From Loripinus fragilis (Eukaryota > Mollusca > Bivalvia > Lucinida > Lucinidae), in the NCBI GenBank assembly GCA_964019695.1, contig OZ026525.1, positions 86,249,779 to 86,313,778 of the forward strand: DNA of 64,000 bases, written 5' to 3'. Each line of letters opens with the position of its first letter. Within the stretch, counting starts at the first letter, position 1. The notes below the pieces were generated by a model. The model had not been told where the DNA came from. It searched no databases and saw only the letters and a program-made list of their open reading frames with translations. Below, in pieces: positions 42,732-53,724 of this stretch. Made by a program: the position numbers and the translations under genes.

Positions 42732-42972
42732 TTAGGCCTAAATGAAATATATGTGTGGTTCCTGTTGCATACCAACAAAATTTAGGGTAGGTAGGTAGGG
42801 AAATTATTAAATTTTGTTATATAACATTTAACAAAGAAAATAGTGACAAAATCTGAAAAAGTGCCCATTTTAGGTATTTTTTCTCCAAAGACCATTTTAA
42901 TGTTTAGGGTAGGGTTAGAAAAATTAGGGTAGGTAGGCAACAGGAACCACACATACATTTCATTTAAGCCTT
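42732..42972. mobile_element. MITE with 37-bp terminal inverted repeats
   Basis: The left end runs ttaggcctaaatgaaata onward to cctgttgc. The right end gcaacaggaaccacacatac onward to gcctta is its inverse with few mismatches. The interior repeats 'ttagggtaggtaggta' and 'ttagggtagggtt'. Confidence 0.8.
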
Positions 42973-42989
42973 ATTAGGTTGAAAATGGC

Positions 42990-43398
42990 TTTCATGTCCA
43001 GCCAACAGTCAAGGTCATATGGGGATGGGGCCATGGCTTAATGTCTCATCTGACAGACTGGAGAGGCCGGGGATCAAAACCACGACCCTGATGAACCAGG
43101 CACTACTAATACTCTGCTGTGTGAACTATATAGCTGACTGGAGATAGCCGTCAGACTTCAGCAGTTCTGCTTCTAGGACGCAGACTGTCTAGTGGTGGGG
43201 GAAAGCCAGAGCAGTTTTCAGAATTCCGCTGGGATATACCCGTCCAACCATTGATACATACCACTGCAGGAACAATTTGATATTTTTTCACTAATCAATA
43301 TCTCTGCTAGCGACGCTAAGGGAGGTTTGAACCTGCGCAGTACAGGTATCTAGCTAGTCAGAGTTAAACACTCTACCGACTGAGCTACACAGACATAT
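42990..43398 (-). mobile_element. SINE3, tRNA-headed
   Basis: On the minus strand the head is gtgtagctcagtcggtagag (A box) .. caggttcaaacctccc (B box) from 43396. The body ends ccccggcctctccagtctgtcagatgagacattaagccatggcccc. The last block is a tail conserved in several animal SINEs. Only one copy is seen in this window. Confidence 0.65.
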
Positions 43399-43489
43399 GT
43401 AACAAATTTCATTAAAAAAGAGAGCTGGATTAAAAAAAAAAAACGAGGGCATCTGATTGAAAGGAAAAGTAGTTTGAAATGTCTAGATT

Positions 43490-43705
43490 AACCCTTAAAG
43501 CGCCAATCATGACTGCAGCAGACGACAAATTTTGTGACATCTTTCCTAATTTTAGAAAGAAATAAGGTATGATATTTCTTGAGAATCATCTGCCAGCAGA
43601 CGATTCTCATGAAATATCATGCCGTATTTGAAATTTTTGAAAAAACGGCAAAATTTGAAATTGTCGTCTGCTGCAAATTGTAGGTGTAGCTTTATGTGTT
43701 AGAAC
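43490..43705. mobile_element. Family L foldback element
   Basis: It opens ttaacccttaaagcgccaatc. The core hairpin is gagaatcatctgccagcagacgattctc at 43580-43607, flanked by gatatttctt..and atgaaatatc. Confidence 0.7.
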
Positions 43706-44205
43706 AGTACTTACCCAAGTTAACTAAATCCGTATTTTTTTCCGTCTAATTAATGTGTCTATATTTTTTCTGCCCCGTCATATTTATCACTTTTCAAGAC
43801 TAGGCCAGGGATTTCTGCTCTCTTGAAATGGCAAAAGTTTGATAACAGAAATCAGGCCATTATCGTGTATTGATTTATCTCTTTAATTTTGACAACCAGT
43901 AAATTTCACTTTTACTTTATCAGTTTTGTTTTAGTTTTATCATTGGCCTTGATAAACTGCATTTTTTTTTTTGCAGATATGTTTTTAACCAAGGAAACAT
44001 ATTGTTATGTTTTATATGCACATTGAAATTGCCTTGTGAGGCTTAGAATTGCCCTGTGAGGCACTTTTTTTGAGTATACACACACAAACAACATTATTTG
44101 TTTGGTGACAATGGTATTCTCATTATGAAATATGTTAACATTTAACTTTATAATAAAGCTATCAGTTATTCAGGACAAATAAATTCATCATGCATTTTGC
44201 AGTAA
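43706..44205. other. Intergenic stretch without a recognised feature
   Basis: AT-rich, with a small direct repeat ttgcc(c/t)tgtgaggc at about 44030 and 44050. No gene is seen. Confidence 0.35.
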
Positions 44206-44392
44206 TTAACTCTTTGCATGCTGTGGAATGTTTCATGCTTTTGTTGTCGTCATCTGACTTTAAAAAAAGAAACTTTCAAAAAATTCTTTCAGGAGTACTA
44301 TCAAAAGTGTCAAATAGTTTGGATCCAGATTGTCCGTCCTGATCTGGATCTAAACTGTTTGCAAAGGTCTCCACTAGCAAGCAAAGAGTTTA
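44206..44392. mobile_element. Family A MITE, core partly deleted
   Basis: Ends taactctttgcatgctg and agcaagcaaagagttta. The left core arm is shortened (ggatccagattgtccg). Confidence 0.75.
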
Positions 44393-44449
44393 GTTATCAA
44401 AATGATGTCACATGGAGTATTGTGACATTGCAGGGTTTTTCAATAAGTT

Positions 44450-44614
44450 GATTTGACTCTTTACATCCCATCAACAATCTTTCAGTTATGCAGGGACAGG
44501 AATTCCTGGGTTGAACCAGCACTAAGCTAGGATTAATGTGTCTTGCTCAAGGACACAAGGCAGTGACGCCGGTGAGGCTCGAACCCGGGGCCCCTCGGTC
44601 TCGAGTCAAGTCAA
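44450..44614 (-). mobile_element. Family D SINE, head truncated
   Basis: The minus reading ends at ctcgagaccgaggggccccgggttcgagcctcacc; the outermost A-box part is missing. caataagttg occurs on both sides (44441 and 44611). Confidence 0.75.
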
Positions 44615-44674
44615 TAAGTTGTTTAAATTTATCATTAAGTAAATGGTTAATGCAAAGACTGCAAGTGTTGACCA

Positions 44675-44868
44675 ATCCTTAAAGTGCCCGTCACGACTGC
44701 AGCGTACAACACATTTCATGACATCATCCTTGATGTTAAAGGAAAATAAGACTCAATATATCATGTGAATTGTCTGCCAGCAAACAATTCACATGATATA
44801 TCAAGCCTTATTTAGTTTCTTAATGAAGCAACTGAATTTTAAAAAGTTGTCCGCTGCAAATTGTTGTG
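44675..44868. mobile_element. Family L foldback element
   Basis: The central hairpin is atatatcatgtgaattgtctgcc followed by agcaaacaattcacatgatatat, about 44755-44800. Confidence 0.7.
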
Positions 44869-44869
44869 G

Positions 44870-45077
44870 TACAGTAAAACCTGTCTTAAGCGGCCACTCA
44901 AAAAGAAGACTAAAATTGGTTTTCAAGATTGATTATCGCTTAATGCAGGTCAAAAGTATTGCAGAATGGGGAGCATTCTGCAATACTTTCGACCTTCATT
45001 AAGCTATACCATTTGTCATTAAGATCTTTGTTTTGTCTATTTTTGAGTGGCCGCTTAAGACAGGTTTTACTGTACTT
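44870..45077. mobile_element. Family C foldback element, longest matched ends
   Basis: Ends tacagtaaaacctgtcttaa and ttaagacaggttttactgta are exact inverses. It abuts the family L copy. Confidence 0.85.
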
Positions 45078-45303
45078 TATTGGGTTAACTGTAGTCAGAA
45101 CCTGTGAAATCATGATATATCCTTCGAGAACAGTGTAGATCCAGATCAGCTGGCTTCTTCAGAGCCAAGCCAAGTTTTTCAGATATTCATTAAAAGGATG
45201 AATGTCATTGGATCATTACAAAGTGAGTGACACCCTTCAACTTTGAACTGAACCCACAACATTCATCCTTTCATGAGCATCCCAACAAAATTCACCTCTT
45301 ATA

Positions 45304-45522
45304 CTGTAAATTCAGAAATTTTCGCGAGGGTTTTATTTTCACGAAAATTTGCATATGTGAAGTTTCGTGAAAATAAAACCCTCAAGAAATGGGGAAATAA
45401 CTCTGCCGTCTACTGATAAAGGTAAAACAAGCCCATGTCGCGAATTTTTAAAGTCGCAAATATGTCTTTTAGTGCTATTGGCGAAAATAAAATTCTTAGG
45501 AAAATTTCCAGATTTACAGTAT
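45304..45522. mobile_element. Family M MITE
   Basis: From tactgtaaattcagaaattttcgcg to ggaaaatttccagatttacagta. An inner pair, gggttttattttcacgaaa and tttcgtgaaaataaaaccc, makes a hairpin. Confidence 0.8.
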
Positions 45523-45659
45523 TTACATTTTTATAATAAATATCAAATATAGAGTTTATTTACACCTAGGATAAATAACAATTTAATTATTTACATTCAA
45601 TCATATTAACAATTTTGTTGGAATATAAAATGGAACAGCGGAACAGCCAACATTAACTA

Positions 45660-45863
45660 TGTGCCCCCTGGGTAATTTTGCATGCTTTTTTGTCATCTGC
45701 TGATTTTTTCTAAATTAACTTTTTTGAAAAATTCTTTCAGGAATACCATCAGAGTGTCAAACAGTTTGGATCCAGACCAGGCCTAACGTTTTGTCGGGCC
45801 TGGTCTGGGTCTAAACTGTTTGCAAAGTTTATCAGCAGACAACATTAGGGGGCAAAGAGTTAA
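45660..45863. mobile_element. Family A MITE, opposite orientation
   Basis: Reads gccccctgggtaattttgcatg first and gggggcaaagagttaac last, with core ccagaccaggcctaac and gtcgggcctggtctgg. Confidence 0.8.
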
Positions 45864-45907
45864 CTTGGACAGCCATTATTAAAGCAAACATGAGGTTAGT
45901 TTTTCAT

Positions 45908-46153
45908 GTGGGCCTTGACGCGAGAAAACCTGTCTTCGGGGGTTTGGGAACATCACAGGCGCAGACTAGCCTGTGCATGCACGCAGTCTGATCAGCACCT
46001 TTGTTATTCGTTTTTGGAAAGTATCATATTATGTAATCTTGCTGCAGGTGAAATTTCAATTTTCTAGCTAGTCTCTCTGTAGCTGAGGAGACTGGTTTTT
46101 AAAGTAGCTTTGTCGGAAACCCCGAAGACAGGTTTTGTTGCGTTGAGGCCCAT
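45908..46153. mobile_element. Family E MITE, complete
   Basis: The left end gtgggccttgacgcgagaaa continues acctgtcttcgggg; the right end ccccgaagacaggttttgttgcgttgaggcccat is its near inverse. The interior has aggcgcagactagcctgtgc and cagtctgatcagcacctttg. Confidence 0.8.
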
Positions 46154-46384
46154 GTGCGAACAGGCGAAGGCTCGCTGTCAATGACAGCTACATTGTCATT
46201 GAATGAATCGTCTGTTTGAATCATTTTGCATATGCAAATGAGCTTAGTTAGCTATCAGTTGGATTTCTGGTGTTCGTTAGATTGTTTTGAACAGTTGCAA
46301 AAAGCTAAAGATTCATTATAGGCTTGAATACATATATGTCACTTTTGAAACTGTCAAGTTGATTCAAAGTACATGGGAGCTACT

Positions 46385-46520
46385 AGGGTTGTCTGCTGAT
46401 AACTTATGCAAACAGTTTGGAACAGATCTGGATCCAAACTGTTGAACACTCTGATGGTATTCCTGAAAGATTTTTTCAAAAAAGTTGATTTTGAAAAAAT
46501 CAGCAGACGGAAAGGATATG
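46385..46520. mobile_element. Family A MITE, deleted core
   Basis: gtcgtctgctg-type start, a single arm gtttggaacagatctggatcc, and aaaaatcagcagacggaaa; the termini are lost. Confidence 0.6.
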
Positions 46521-47960
46521 AAAAGCTAATGGTTCAGCAAGCAACACATCCAATCCTTTTAGAATTCTAATATTTGGGGTTTGCAAACAGAAAAGAAGCA
46601 GACCAGCTTGTGCACCCCCAGCGCCTTTGTTATTCACTTATTGGATCTTTGCAAACAGTTTGGAAAATCCAGACCCATGCTAGAGAACCACTGTGCTCAA
46701 ACAGTGTAGTCATCGTGTGGTGGTTGCAGTCGATGAGTGCACAAAATAGTGTACCTAGTTGTTAAAAAGCAGTGTTTGATTTAGGCTTGATTTCTATTGC
46801 GTCCCTGGAAACCAGGGCATCAACAAAAGTTGAGTCCCATATGTAAATTTTACTGAGTCCAGGAAAGTTTAAAATCCAAACTGATAAAAAAAGTTTTGCA
46901 ATGTTAAACACAAAGAAGTTAGCTAAAACTTTCAATTAACTTGATCTCAAACATTTTCAGTCTACACTAAGTAATTAACGATCAATTAAAAAAAGCAAGA
47001 AAGAAGCAGACTTGGGTGATGGAGTCTGTGACTATTAAACTTCTTTGCTTTTAAAAAGTCTTTACTTGACGCTCTAGATCAAGATTATTTTACATGTGCC
47101 TGTTGAAAATTGCTGAACCTGTCTGTGAGCGCATTTTTTAACCGACAAAGCATCGAATTGTGATAGTATTGGCTTCAAAATTAACTGTATTAAGTTAGTT
47201 AAATGTCTCTAGTGTGATTCCTGAAGGCAAATGCCATTTTAACCAGCAAATCAATTTGGGGAAAACCGTAAAAATCATTATTTATAGCAGAGTCTCGTTC
47301 TGATTCCAACCCTTGTTATGAAGAACAGATCTCGGAAAACCACAACTGAATACTATTTACAGCAGTCTCTTTGAGATTTTGAAGCGTTGCAAAGTACAAA
47401 AGACCAATATTCAAAGGTTTTAACTCTCCTCACTATTGACCTGGCTTAAATTTGTTGAAAGTCGATTGCTCTTGATCTTGCGTCCCATGTACGCAGGCTA
47501 CTTGTCTATTTTGTGTACCTACAAATTTCTTTGTGTATTTAGATATTATTACGGCATAAACGTGAACACTGAAAAAGGGTAATATTTGGTTAATATTTTA
47601 CTTATGAAAATATTCATCGTGAATTATTGATACTTATAAGCTGCTTAACAAATTTTTTGGAGGTTGAGTGATAGTTGCTACAGCGCCAGAGTTCTGCCAA
47701 AAATGTGATTTATTCCTGACAAAGAGGATGAAAGAAATTTTTGTTTATGTTCTGGAATTCATGCTTACTTTAGATACAATGCAAAATACCATTCCTTTAA
47801 TGTGCACAAAGTTTGAAATCTGAGGACAGAGCATTTTGAAAGCAATTCAAGTTTTTTCATACTTTATACATAGTTCTGTATTTTGGGTGTTCTGTCCCAG
47901 TAGTTGAGTGTCTAAATAAAATCAATATGTTGCAGTCGATGACCCAACCACTGGGCTAGA
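46521..47960. other. Longest stretch without recognised repeat or gene
   Basis: About 1.4 kb in which I see no repeat family, exon or RNA gene. A frame at 46574-46765 has no recognisable content. Confidence 0.45.
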
Positions 47961-48165
47961 CCACCCGACTTACAGAATCAGCATTCAATGTTGGGCCATC
48001 ATTGGCCTGCCAGCAAAACCCCATTCAAATGGCGTTTCGCTGGTAGGCTGATGATGGCCCGTTTTTTTCAACTTTTTACGGTGGTATTTGGATCTTCTCT
48101 CCCCTCATCAAAAAAGAAAAACCTTGTCATGACAAAACTATCTCGATCCGCGCATGATGTCCAAT
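47960..48165. mobile_element. Family I fragment
   Basis: gcattcaatgttgggccatc, gccagcaaaaccccattcaaatggcgtttcgctgg and the end tctcgatccgcgcatgat. Confidence 0.6.
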
Positions 48166-48279
48166 TGTATATCTCTTGCTGTTGACTGTTCTGTCTTGGC
48201 AAAAGGTGTAGACTGTTATCCAAATAGACAGGTTCCAGTCAAGTAAGGATCTGTTACAGCTGAGGTCCAAGCTGTAGAA

Positions 48280-48490
48280 ATCATAGGAAGAAGTACGAAT
48301 GTTTGATATGTCGAACTTGCTCTTGTAATGCAAATTCAGGGGAGACAATTTTGTAAGTTGAAGTTGGTGCCTGTCAAATAATCTCTCAAAAGATTTGTTT
48401 GATGTACGAATGTTTGATATGAACTTGTTCATTTAATGCAAAATTCAGGGGAGACAATTTTGTAGTCTGAAGTTGTGGCCTGTAATAAAT
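48280..48490. repeat. Local duplication of about 90 bp
   Basis: gtacgaatgtttgatatg..ttcaggggagacaattttgta..gaagtt occurs at 48292-48366 and again at 48403-48472. Confidence 0.75.
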
Positions 48491-48589
48491 CCTTTCATTA
48501 ATAAGGGTTGCCGTATTTAGAAAGAGAATCTTATGCTTGATTGGCCATATCTTGTTATAACCATTCACCAATTAGTAAGAGCATCCTCT

Positions 48590-48815
48590 TTTGTCGTCTG
48601 CTGATAACATTTATAATATTTTTTTCCTGAATTTTGTCATCTTATTTTTTCAAAACTTCGCTTTCAAAAATTTCTTTAAGGAATTTAATATCATCAGAGT
48701 GTCACTTCAGTTTGGACCCAGTTCAGGGGCAACATTTTTTCGGGGTCTGATCTGGATCCAAACTGTTTACAAAGGTTATCAGCAGATGACAAAAGTCACC
48801 ATTAGCTATAAACAG
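48590..48815. mobile_element. Family A MITE
   Basis: gtcgtctgctgataac at left, core gacccagttcaggggc and cggggtctgatctgg, and gttatcagcagatgacaaaagtc at right. Confidence 0.7.
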
Positions 48816-48894
48816 GCGCGTAGCCAGGCAGAGGCCAGGAAACCTGGGCTTCAACATCATATGGGCATAGGCACAAGAAACCCTGACTTTTCTT

Positions 48895-48975
48895 AATTGC
48901 GAACAACAAAGGCGCAGATCAGCCTGCGCATCCGCGCAGTCTGATCAGCGCCTTTATCATTCGCTATCTGAAAAG
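48895..48975. mobile_element. Family E core fragment
   Basis: aacaaaggcgcagatcagcctgcgcatccgcgcagtctgatcagcgcctttatcattcgct; the TIRs are absent. Confidence 0.6.
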
Positions 48976-49076
48976 TAAAGTAACAAGGTCAGATATTTCT
49001 TAATTCTCCAAATATTTTGGTGGGCTTCAACATGATAAAGCCACTGGCTGTGCTCCTGTATAAACACTGTTTGTTT

Positions 49077-52000
49077 TTAACAAGAAAGGGGCAGAGAAGT
49101 GTTAATAGTTGGCCCTCTCTGTCCCCTACAGGGACATGCATATATCCCAGTAGTCCATTGATAGAAGGCCTCAGACAGAACGTGTTGGGTATTATACTGT
49201 GGACTGTCAATAGTTGTCAGTACATTTCTGGAAGATGAATTACGTTGAACCAGTCTGTGTCCCTCATATACATGTGTGTCATACATCATGTAAGTCAGTT
49301 GACCAAGTAACTGGTTTGTGTTGTACAGTTCCGTACCATTTCCTTCCAAGTTGTAACACACACTGTTCTTTACGTATTTTGCGTTATAAATAACATCGCC
49401 TAGAATCAGATGAACATGCGGTTCAATATGAACAAATCTCAGAACAAGTTCTTCAGACGCTTGTAAGAAGTTGGGACTGCAATCCAATAGTAAATTAAGT
49501 TTGGCTTTATTTCCACCATTGTCGACGTCGTAACATTCTCGATATCTTTGTCCAGTCTCGTTGTAACTGTGGATAACGATTTTTTGAATTTTATCATCTG
49601 ATTGACCAAAGGAAACTTTAATGTTTATACTTTTTTCTGTGTAGAATTCTTCCAAATCGGCAACTTTAATCCAATATTGGTCCTCTGGACCGAGATTATC
49701 AAATTTTAGATTATTATGATTAAAGTAAATGCCTACGTCACTGAAGTACTTGTTAAAGATGGGTTTTCCGCTCCATATTTGTTGTGGAAATCGAAACTGG
49801 AATGTTCCTTCGTCTGACGAGATAGAATGAGTGAAGATAAGAAGTGTGATAGAACCACACAGCATCAGACAAACTCCCACTGTAGTTACGGCACGGTAGA
49901 TGGATTTTACGAATTTTTCACCATAGTACTGTACCTCAGTATGAACTACGTACATCCGTCCAAGCGGAACAGCTATGCGCAGGAACACCGCTATGATGAT
50001 AAGTCCCGCCTTCGTCAGCTGAAAAACACTGACAGGTTCATCGTGACATAGGGCTATTACTATATTTATAACCATCATACAAACATCACAGACCCACACG
50101 TTTATTGCTGAGACGAGGTCAAGGTCAAGCAGTGGATTACCGACAAACAGATCTCGCACTAGATTGAGAATCTCAAACACAAATGCAACTGAACTGAGGG
50201 CGCAGATTATCAGAAATATGAAAACAAGGTATTGATCTAATGGTCCGTACACTAGTCCAATTTGGATTTTAGAAAGTTCCGCAAACAGGAGCCAGTCATT
50301 GGTTGCCTCGGTAAGGTCAAGGACAACAATACTGATGAACATGAAACCGTAGAGACAGGGAAAGGTCGTAAATTTCTTGTGGAGGGTAGCACAACATACT
50401 GATTCCTTTTTGGCTGCCTCGTCTGCCGCTGGGTCTGTCAGCGGCTGGAAGGAAGGCATAATTTCTGCACTGTCTAGCTCCCCGACCTCCGGAAGTTGCG
50501 AATAATCTGAAAAAGAATATGAGATAATAACCCATTATACACTAATGGAATCTTCCTTTTGGTTTGATACAATAAACTTAGGAAGGTCCATTGTATATAT
50601 TGAGGGGTCACAGGTTGTAAATTCAAAATAAAAATTGTATTTCTTTCTCTGAAGTTTTTTTTTTGTCCTAGCAAACAGTGTGGACCCTGATGAAATGCCG
50701 CAGTATGCAGATACTGCAGCATTTCATCTGGGCCTACACTGTTTGCCAAATTACACATTTAGGAGTCAGTTAACTCTTTGCATGCTGGATAATTTTTCAT
50801 GCTTTTGGCTAAGTTGAAGGATGAGTTTATTGAGTTTGATAAGTGGAGCTGTAAGTTCGATGAGTTGGTTAAGTTAAAGGATGAGTTCGTTGAGTTGGAT
50901 AAGTTGAAGGATGAGTTTGTTGAGTTGGATAAGTTAAAGGATGAGTTCGTTGAGTTGTATCAGTTGAAGGATGAGTTTGTTGAGTTGGATAAGTTAAAGG
51001 ATGAGTTTTTTGAGTTGGATAAGTTGAAGGATGAGTTCGTTGAGTTGGATAAGTTAAAGGATGAGTTTGTTGAGTTGGATAAGTTAAAGGATGAGTTCGT
51101 TGAGTTGGATAAGTTGAAGGATGAGTTCATTGAGTTGGATAAGTTAAAGGATGAGTTTGTTGAGTTGGATAAGTTAAAGGATGAGTTCGTTGAGTTGGAT
51201 AAGTTGAAGGATGAGTTCGTTGAGTTGGATAAGTTAAAGGATGAGTTTGTTGAGTTGGATAAGTAAAAGGATGAGTTTGTTGAGTTGGATAAGTTAAAGG
51301 ATGAGTTCGTTGAGTTGGATAAGTTGAAGGATGAGTTCGTTGAGTTGGATAAGTTGAAGGATGAGTTCGTTAAGTTGGATAAGTTGAAGGATGAGTTCGT
51401 TGAGTTGGATAAGTTGAAGGATGAGTTTGTTGTGTTGGATAAGTTGAAGGATGAGTTCGTTGAGTTGGATAAGTTGAAGGATGAGTTCGTTGAGTTGGAT
51501 AAGTTGAAGGATGAGTTCGTTGAGTTGGATAAGTTGAAGGATGAATTCGTTGAGTTGGATAAGTTGAAGGATGAGTTCGTTGTGTTGGATAAGTTGGTGG
51601 ATGAGTTCGTTGAGTTGGATAAGTTGAAGGATGAGTTTGTTGTTGTGGATAAGTTGAAGGATGAGTTCGTTGAGTTGGATAAGTTGAAGGATGAGTTCGT
51701 TGAGTTGGATAAGTTGAAGGATGAGTTCGTTGAGTTGGATAAGTTAAAGGATGAGTTCGTTGAGTTGGATAAGTTGAAGGATGAGTTCGTGGAGTTGGAT
51801 AAGTTGAAGGATGAGTTCGTTGAGCTGGATAAGTTGAAGGATGAGTTCGTTGTGTTGGATATGTTGAAGGATGAGTTCGTTGAGTTGGATAAGTTGAACT
51901 GTAAGTTTGATGAGCTGGATGAGTTGAGTAAGCTGAGCTGGTTGGCATGGTTATTTTACATGGATAAAGGGCGTAAAATACTTATTTTGCTGAACTTGAT

Positions 52001-53046
52001 GAGTTGAGTAAGCTGAGCTGAGTTGAAAGATTATGCGAATCTTATAGAAGGTTTGGAGGTAGGAAAGGCGTGCAGAGTATCAATATATATGTAGGCTACA
52101 TGCAGCCGAATTTCGGGACCCAGAGTATGAAGTATAAGCCAATTTTAGGGCCATAATTTGCTAATCAGTAAACCCCATTGACATCCTCATGAAATGCTTA
52201 GCCAATAAGCCAAAAAAATCACGCTTTTTTTGTCTACTGCAAAGATGATTGGTGCTTCAAGTGCAGGCTCAAACTTGCAGCAGACGACATTTTCTTGCGT
52301 TCTGGCTACGCCATTGTTGTAATGTCGCCTCCCAACAGGTCACATGAAATGTCAAGATTTATGTTCCATGAAAATGATGTAAGACGTAATATTGTTCCAG
52401 AATTCAGGATTTTGAGACTGAATTTCCATAAAGCTTGGAGAAGAACTATACATGCTGCAGTTCTTATCCTTATCTTATTGTTTCAAGCTGTATTTACCAT
52501 GTACAAACCAATTTGAAGAAAATATGTTTAAACCAAAGTCCAGATTTAAGCTTGAATTTTAACGAGCCAGCCATAAACTTCAAAATACGAAGGATTTTTG
52601 TGAAAATGGCTTCATCTATTAGCTTATAATATTGGACAATTTTTTAACAATTTAACAGCAATTTTTTGGACCCCTCGTCCAGTCTTTCGTAATGGTTCAA
52701 TTCCCTAATTTATTTTTAGATAATTAAAAGACCGTTATAATTTGAAATGGTTTATATTTTAACATTTAAATTTCTCAAGTTTTGGATTTAAAGATTTAAA
52801 TTTCTATAGTTCAAGATTTTGAAAATTTTAGATTTTTACCATTTATCCAGGGACTCTCACGGAGACTTTTCTTTTACGCGCCCAAAACATACGTTATGAT
52901 AGACAGTTATTAAAATAGATCTTCTCTGAATTCAATATGTCCCAAATTCATTTCGAATTAGCGAGTATTTCAAAAAATTGCGAAGTTCAAATTTTTCGAG
53001 GTTTTACTGTATAAATAAATGAAATTACGTTACCTGGGTTGTCCAT
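49077..53046 (-). CDS. Five-TM membrane protein with cysteine-rich ectodomain, paralogue 2 (two exons)
   Basis: Coding exons: 53034-53046 (ATG GAC AAC CCA G, donor GTAACG) and 49077-50506 (acceptor ttctttttcag). Joined they give 480 codons without a stop, starting MDNPDYSQLPEVGELDSAEI; the ATG at 50459 would remove the first 20. Hydrophobic segments lie at about 53-77, 96-120, 142-158, 170-188 and 208-230. Residues 231-480 are probably extracellular. They carry sequons at 320, 394, 427 and 473 and cysteines 329, 347, 388, 462 (and 464) and 480, in the same order as paralogue 1. Shared motifs are GLVYGP (88), NP..D.DL.SA.N.W..DV (128-146), FQL.KA (166), IYR (207), KYF (257), GD.IY.A..VKN..C (374-388) and a C-terminal Ser-Cys. 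Paralogue 1 differs in its long Lys-rich N-terminus and in having its acceptor in the leader. The function is unknown. Confidence 0.85.
50529..50775 (+). mobile_element. Family B MITE in the paralogue 2 intron
   Basis: taacccattatacactaatgg at left, core ggaccctgatgaaatgccgc and gcagcatttcatctgggcc, ending just before a family A start. It lies about 20 bases from the intron's acceptor. Confidence 0.75.
50771..50810 (+). mobile_element. Family A 5' end abutting the minisatellite
   Basis: taactctttgcatgctggat aatttttcatgcttttgg is the usual family A opening. It is cut off where the 30-bp array begins; no matching right end was found beyond the array. Confidence 0.65.
50811..51940 (+). repeat. 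30-bp minisatellite, about 36 units, in the paralogue 2 intron
   Basis: The unit is aagttgaaggatgagttcgt tgagttggat. 34 regular units run 50871-51890, with degenerate edges (gagctgtaagttcgatgag and gaactgtaagtttgatgagctgg). Units before 51300 mix aagttaaagg with aagttgaagg and ttcgt with tttgt; units after are nearly uniform aagttgaagg/ttcgt. The plus strand has almost no C (about one per unit). The unit is a multiple of three, so frames stay open on both strands (LKDEFVELDK on plus, with one stop at 51264). The position inside an intron of the opposite strand and the lack of any non-repeat coding sequence argue against a gene. Confidence 0.9.
51941..53033. other. Remainder of the paralogue 2 intron
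   Basis: tgagttgagtaagctgagctg occurs on both sides of a short spacer (about 51918 and 51997), an edge remnant of the array. 52225-52560 contains family L-like pieces (cttgcagcagacgacatttt). The rest is unassigned. The donor of exon 1 is at 53033. Confidence 0.5.
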
Positions 53047-53375
53047 GATGCCAGCAAATGTTAGTTATTTTTTATAAAAAGAAGTATATCCTCTTTATTC
53101 AAAACTTCCTCCAATAACTTTATAAAGCTATCATGCAGAGCAGCTTTGGGATCTGATATATTAAATGCTGTCCTGGGTCCTTACTACCTTACATAATAAC
53201 TGCAGAAATGTTCTCAGCAACAGCAGCTGTTGTAGACTTCCTGCTGCTAAGCTGAAGCCATAACTATGTGTAAAGGCCCCTTACATCATAAGCCCATCCC
53301 TCCTGTTCATAAAAGGCTTGATATGCATTTGAGTACCCTAGTTCCAGTCCCTCAGTTGGTTACTAAGAGCATTTG
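53047..53375. other. Upstream flank of paralogue 2
   Basis: This must contain the 5' leader and perhaps the promoter of paralogue 2. No TATA-like or other motif stands out with confidence. Confidence 0.35.
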
Positions 53376-53379
53376 ACTG

Positions 53380-53555
53380 GGGATTAAAGGGTTGCTAGTT
53401 CGAGTCTCGAGGCCAGAGGAGTCACTGTGTTGTTTCCTCAAGCAAGACACTTTATCCGTTGCTAAGTACTGGTTCAACCTAGGAAGACTGCATTTGGAAA
53501 TCATCCCAACATGACTGAAAAATTGTTGACTTAGGGATGTAAAGCATCAAAACAA
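53380..53555 (+). mobile_element. Family D-type SINE, diverged head
   Basis: actaagagcatttgactggggatta..ctagttcgagtctcgagg stands for the tRNA head. The body tcactgtgttgtttcctcaagcaagacactttatcc..actgaaaaattgttgac is a variant shared with 28885-29000 and 63185. Confidence 0.65.
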
Positions 53556-53724
53556 AACATGTCAACATGGACGTTTACAGGAGTCATTTTCGCATATGAT
53601 AATACTAAAATATTGTGTGCTGGCCCTTAAAATACTGTTTTGGATGGGGTAGGGGTAATGTTGGAGTTTGTGATGGGACAGGGATTGATGTAAATCCAGG
53701 CAGGCTGGTTTTGGTTGTGGGTTG

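Noticed and set aside
43325..43398. tRNA gene on the minus strand
   Set aside because: It has a good A and B box but is followed by a SINE tail, and the acceptor stem is not complementary.
51370..51948. Minus-strand Thr/Pro/Tyr repeat frame in the same array
   Set aside because: Same cause: a by-product of the 30-bp minisatellite.
50799..52007. Plus-strand frames encoding about 36 copies of a charged decapeptide (LKDEFVELDK), as a repeat-protein gene
   Set aside because: The unit length keeps any frame open, and there is an internal stop. No non-repeat coding sequence or start context is present, and it lies inside the intron of the paralogue 2 gene on the other strand.
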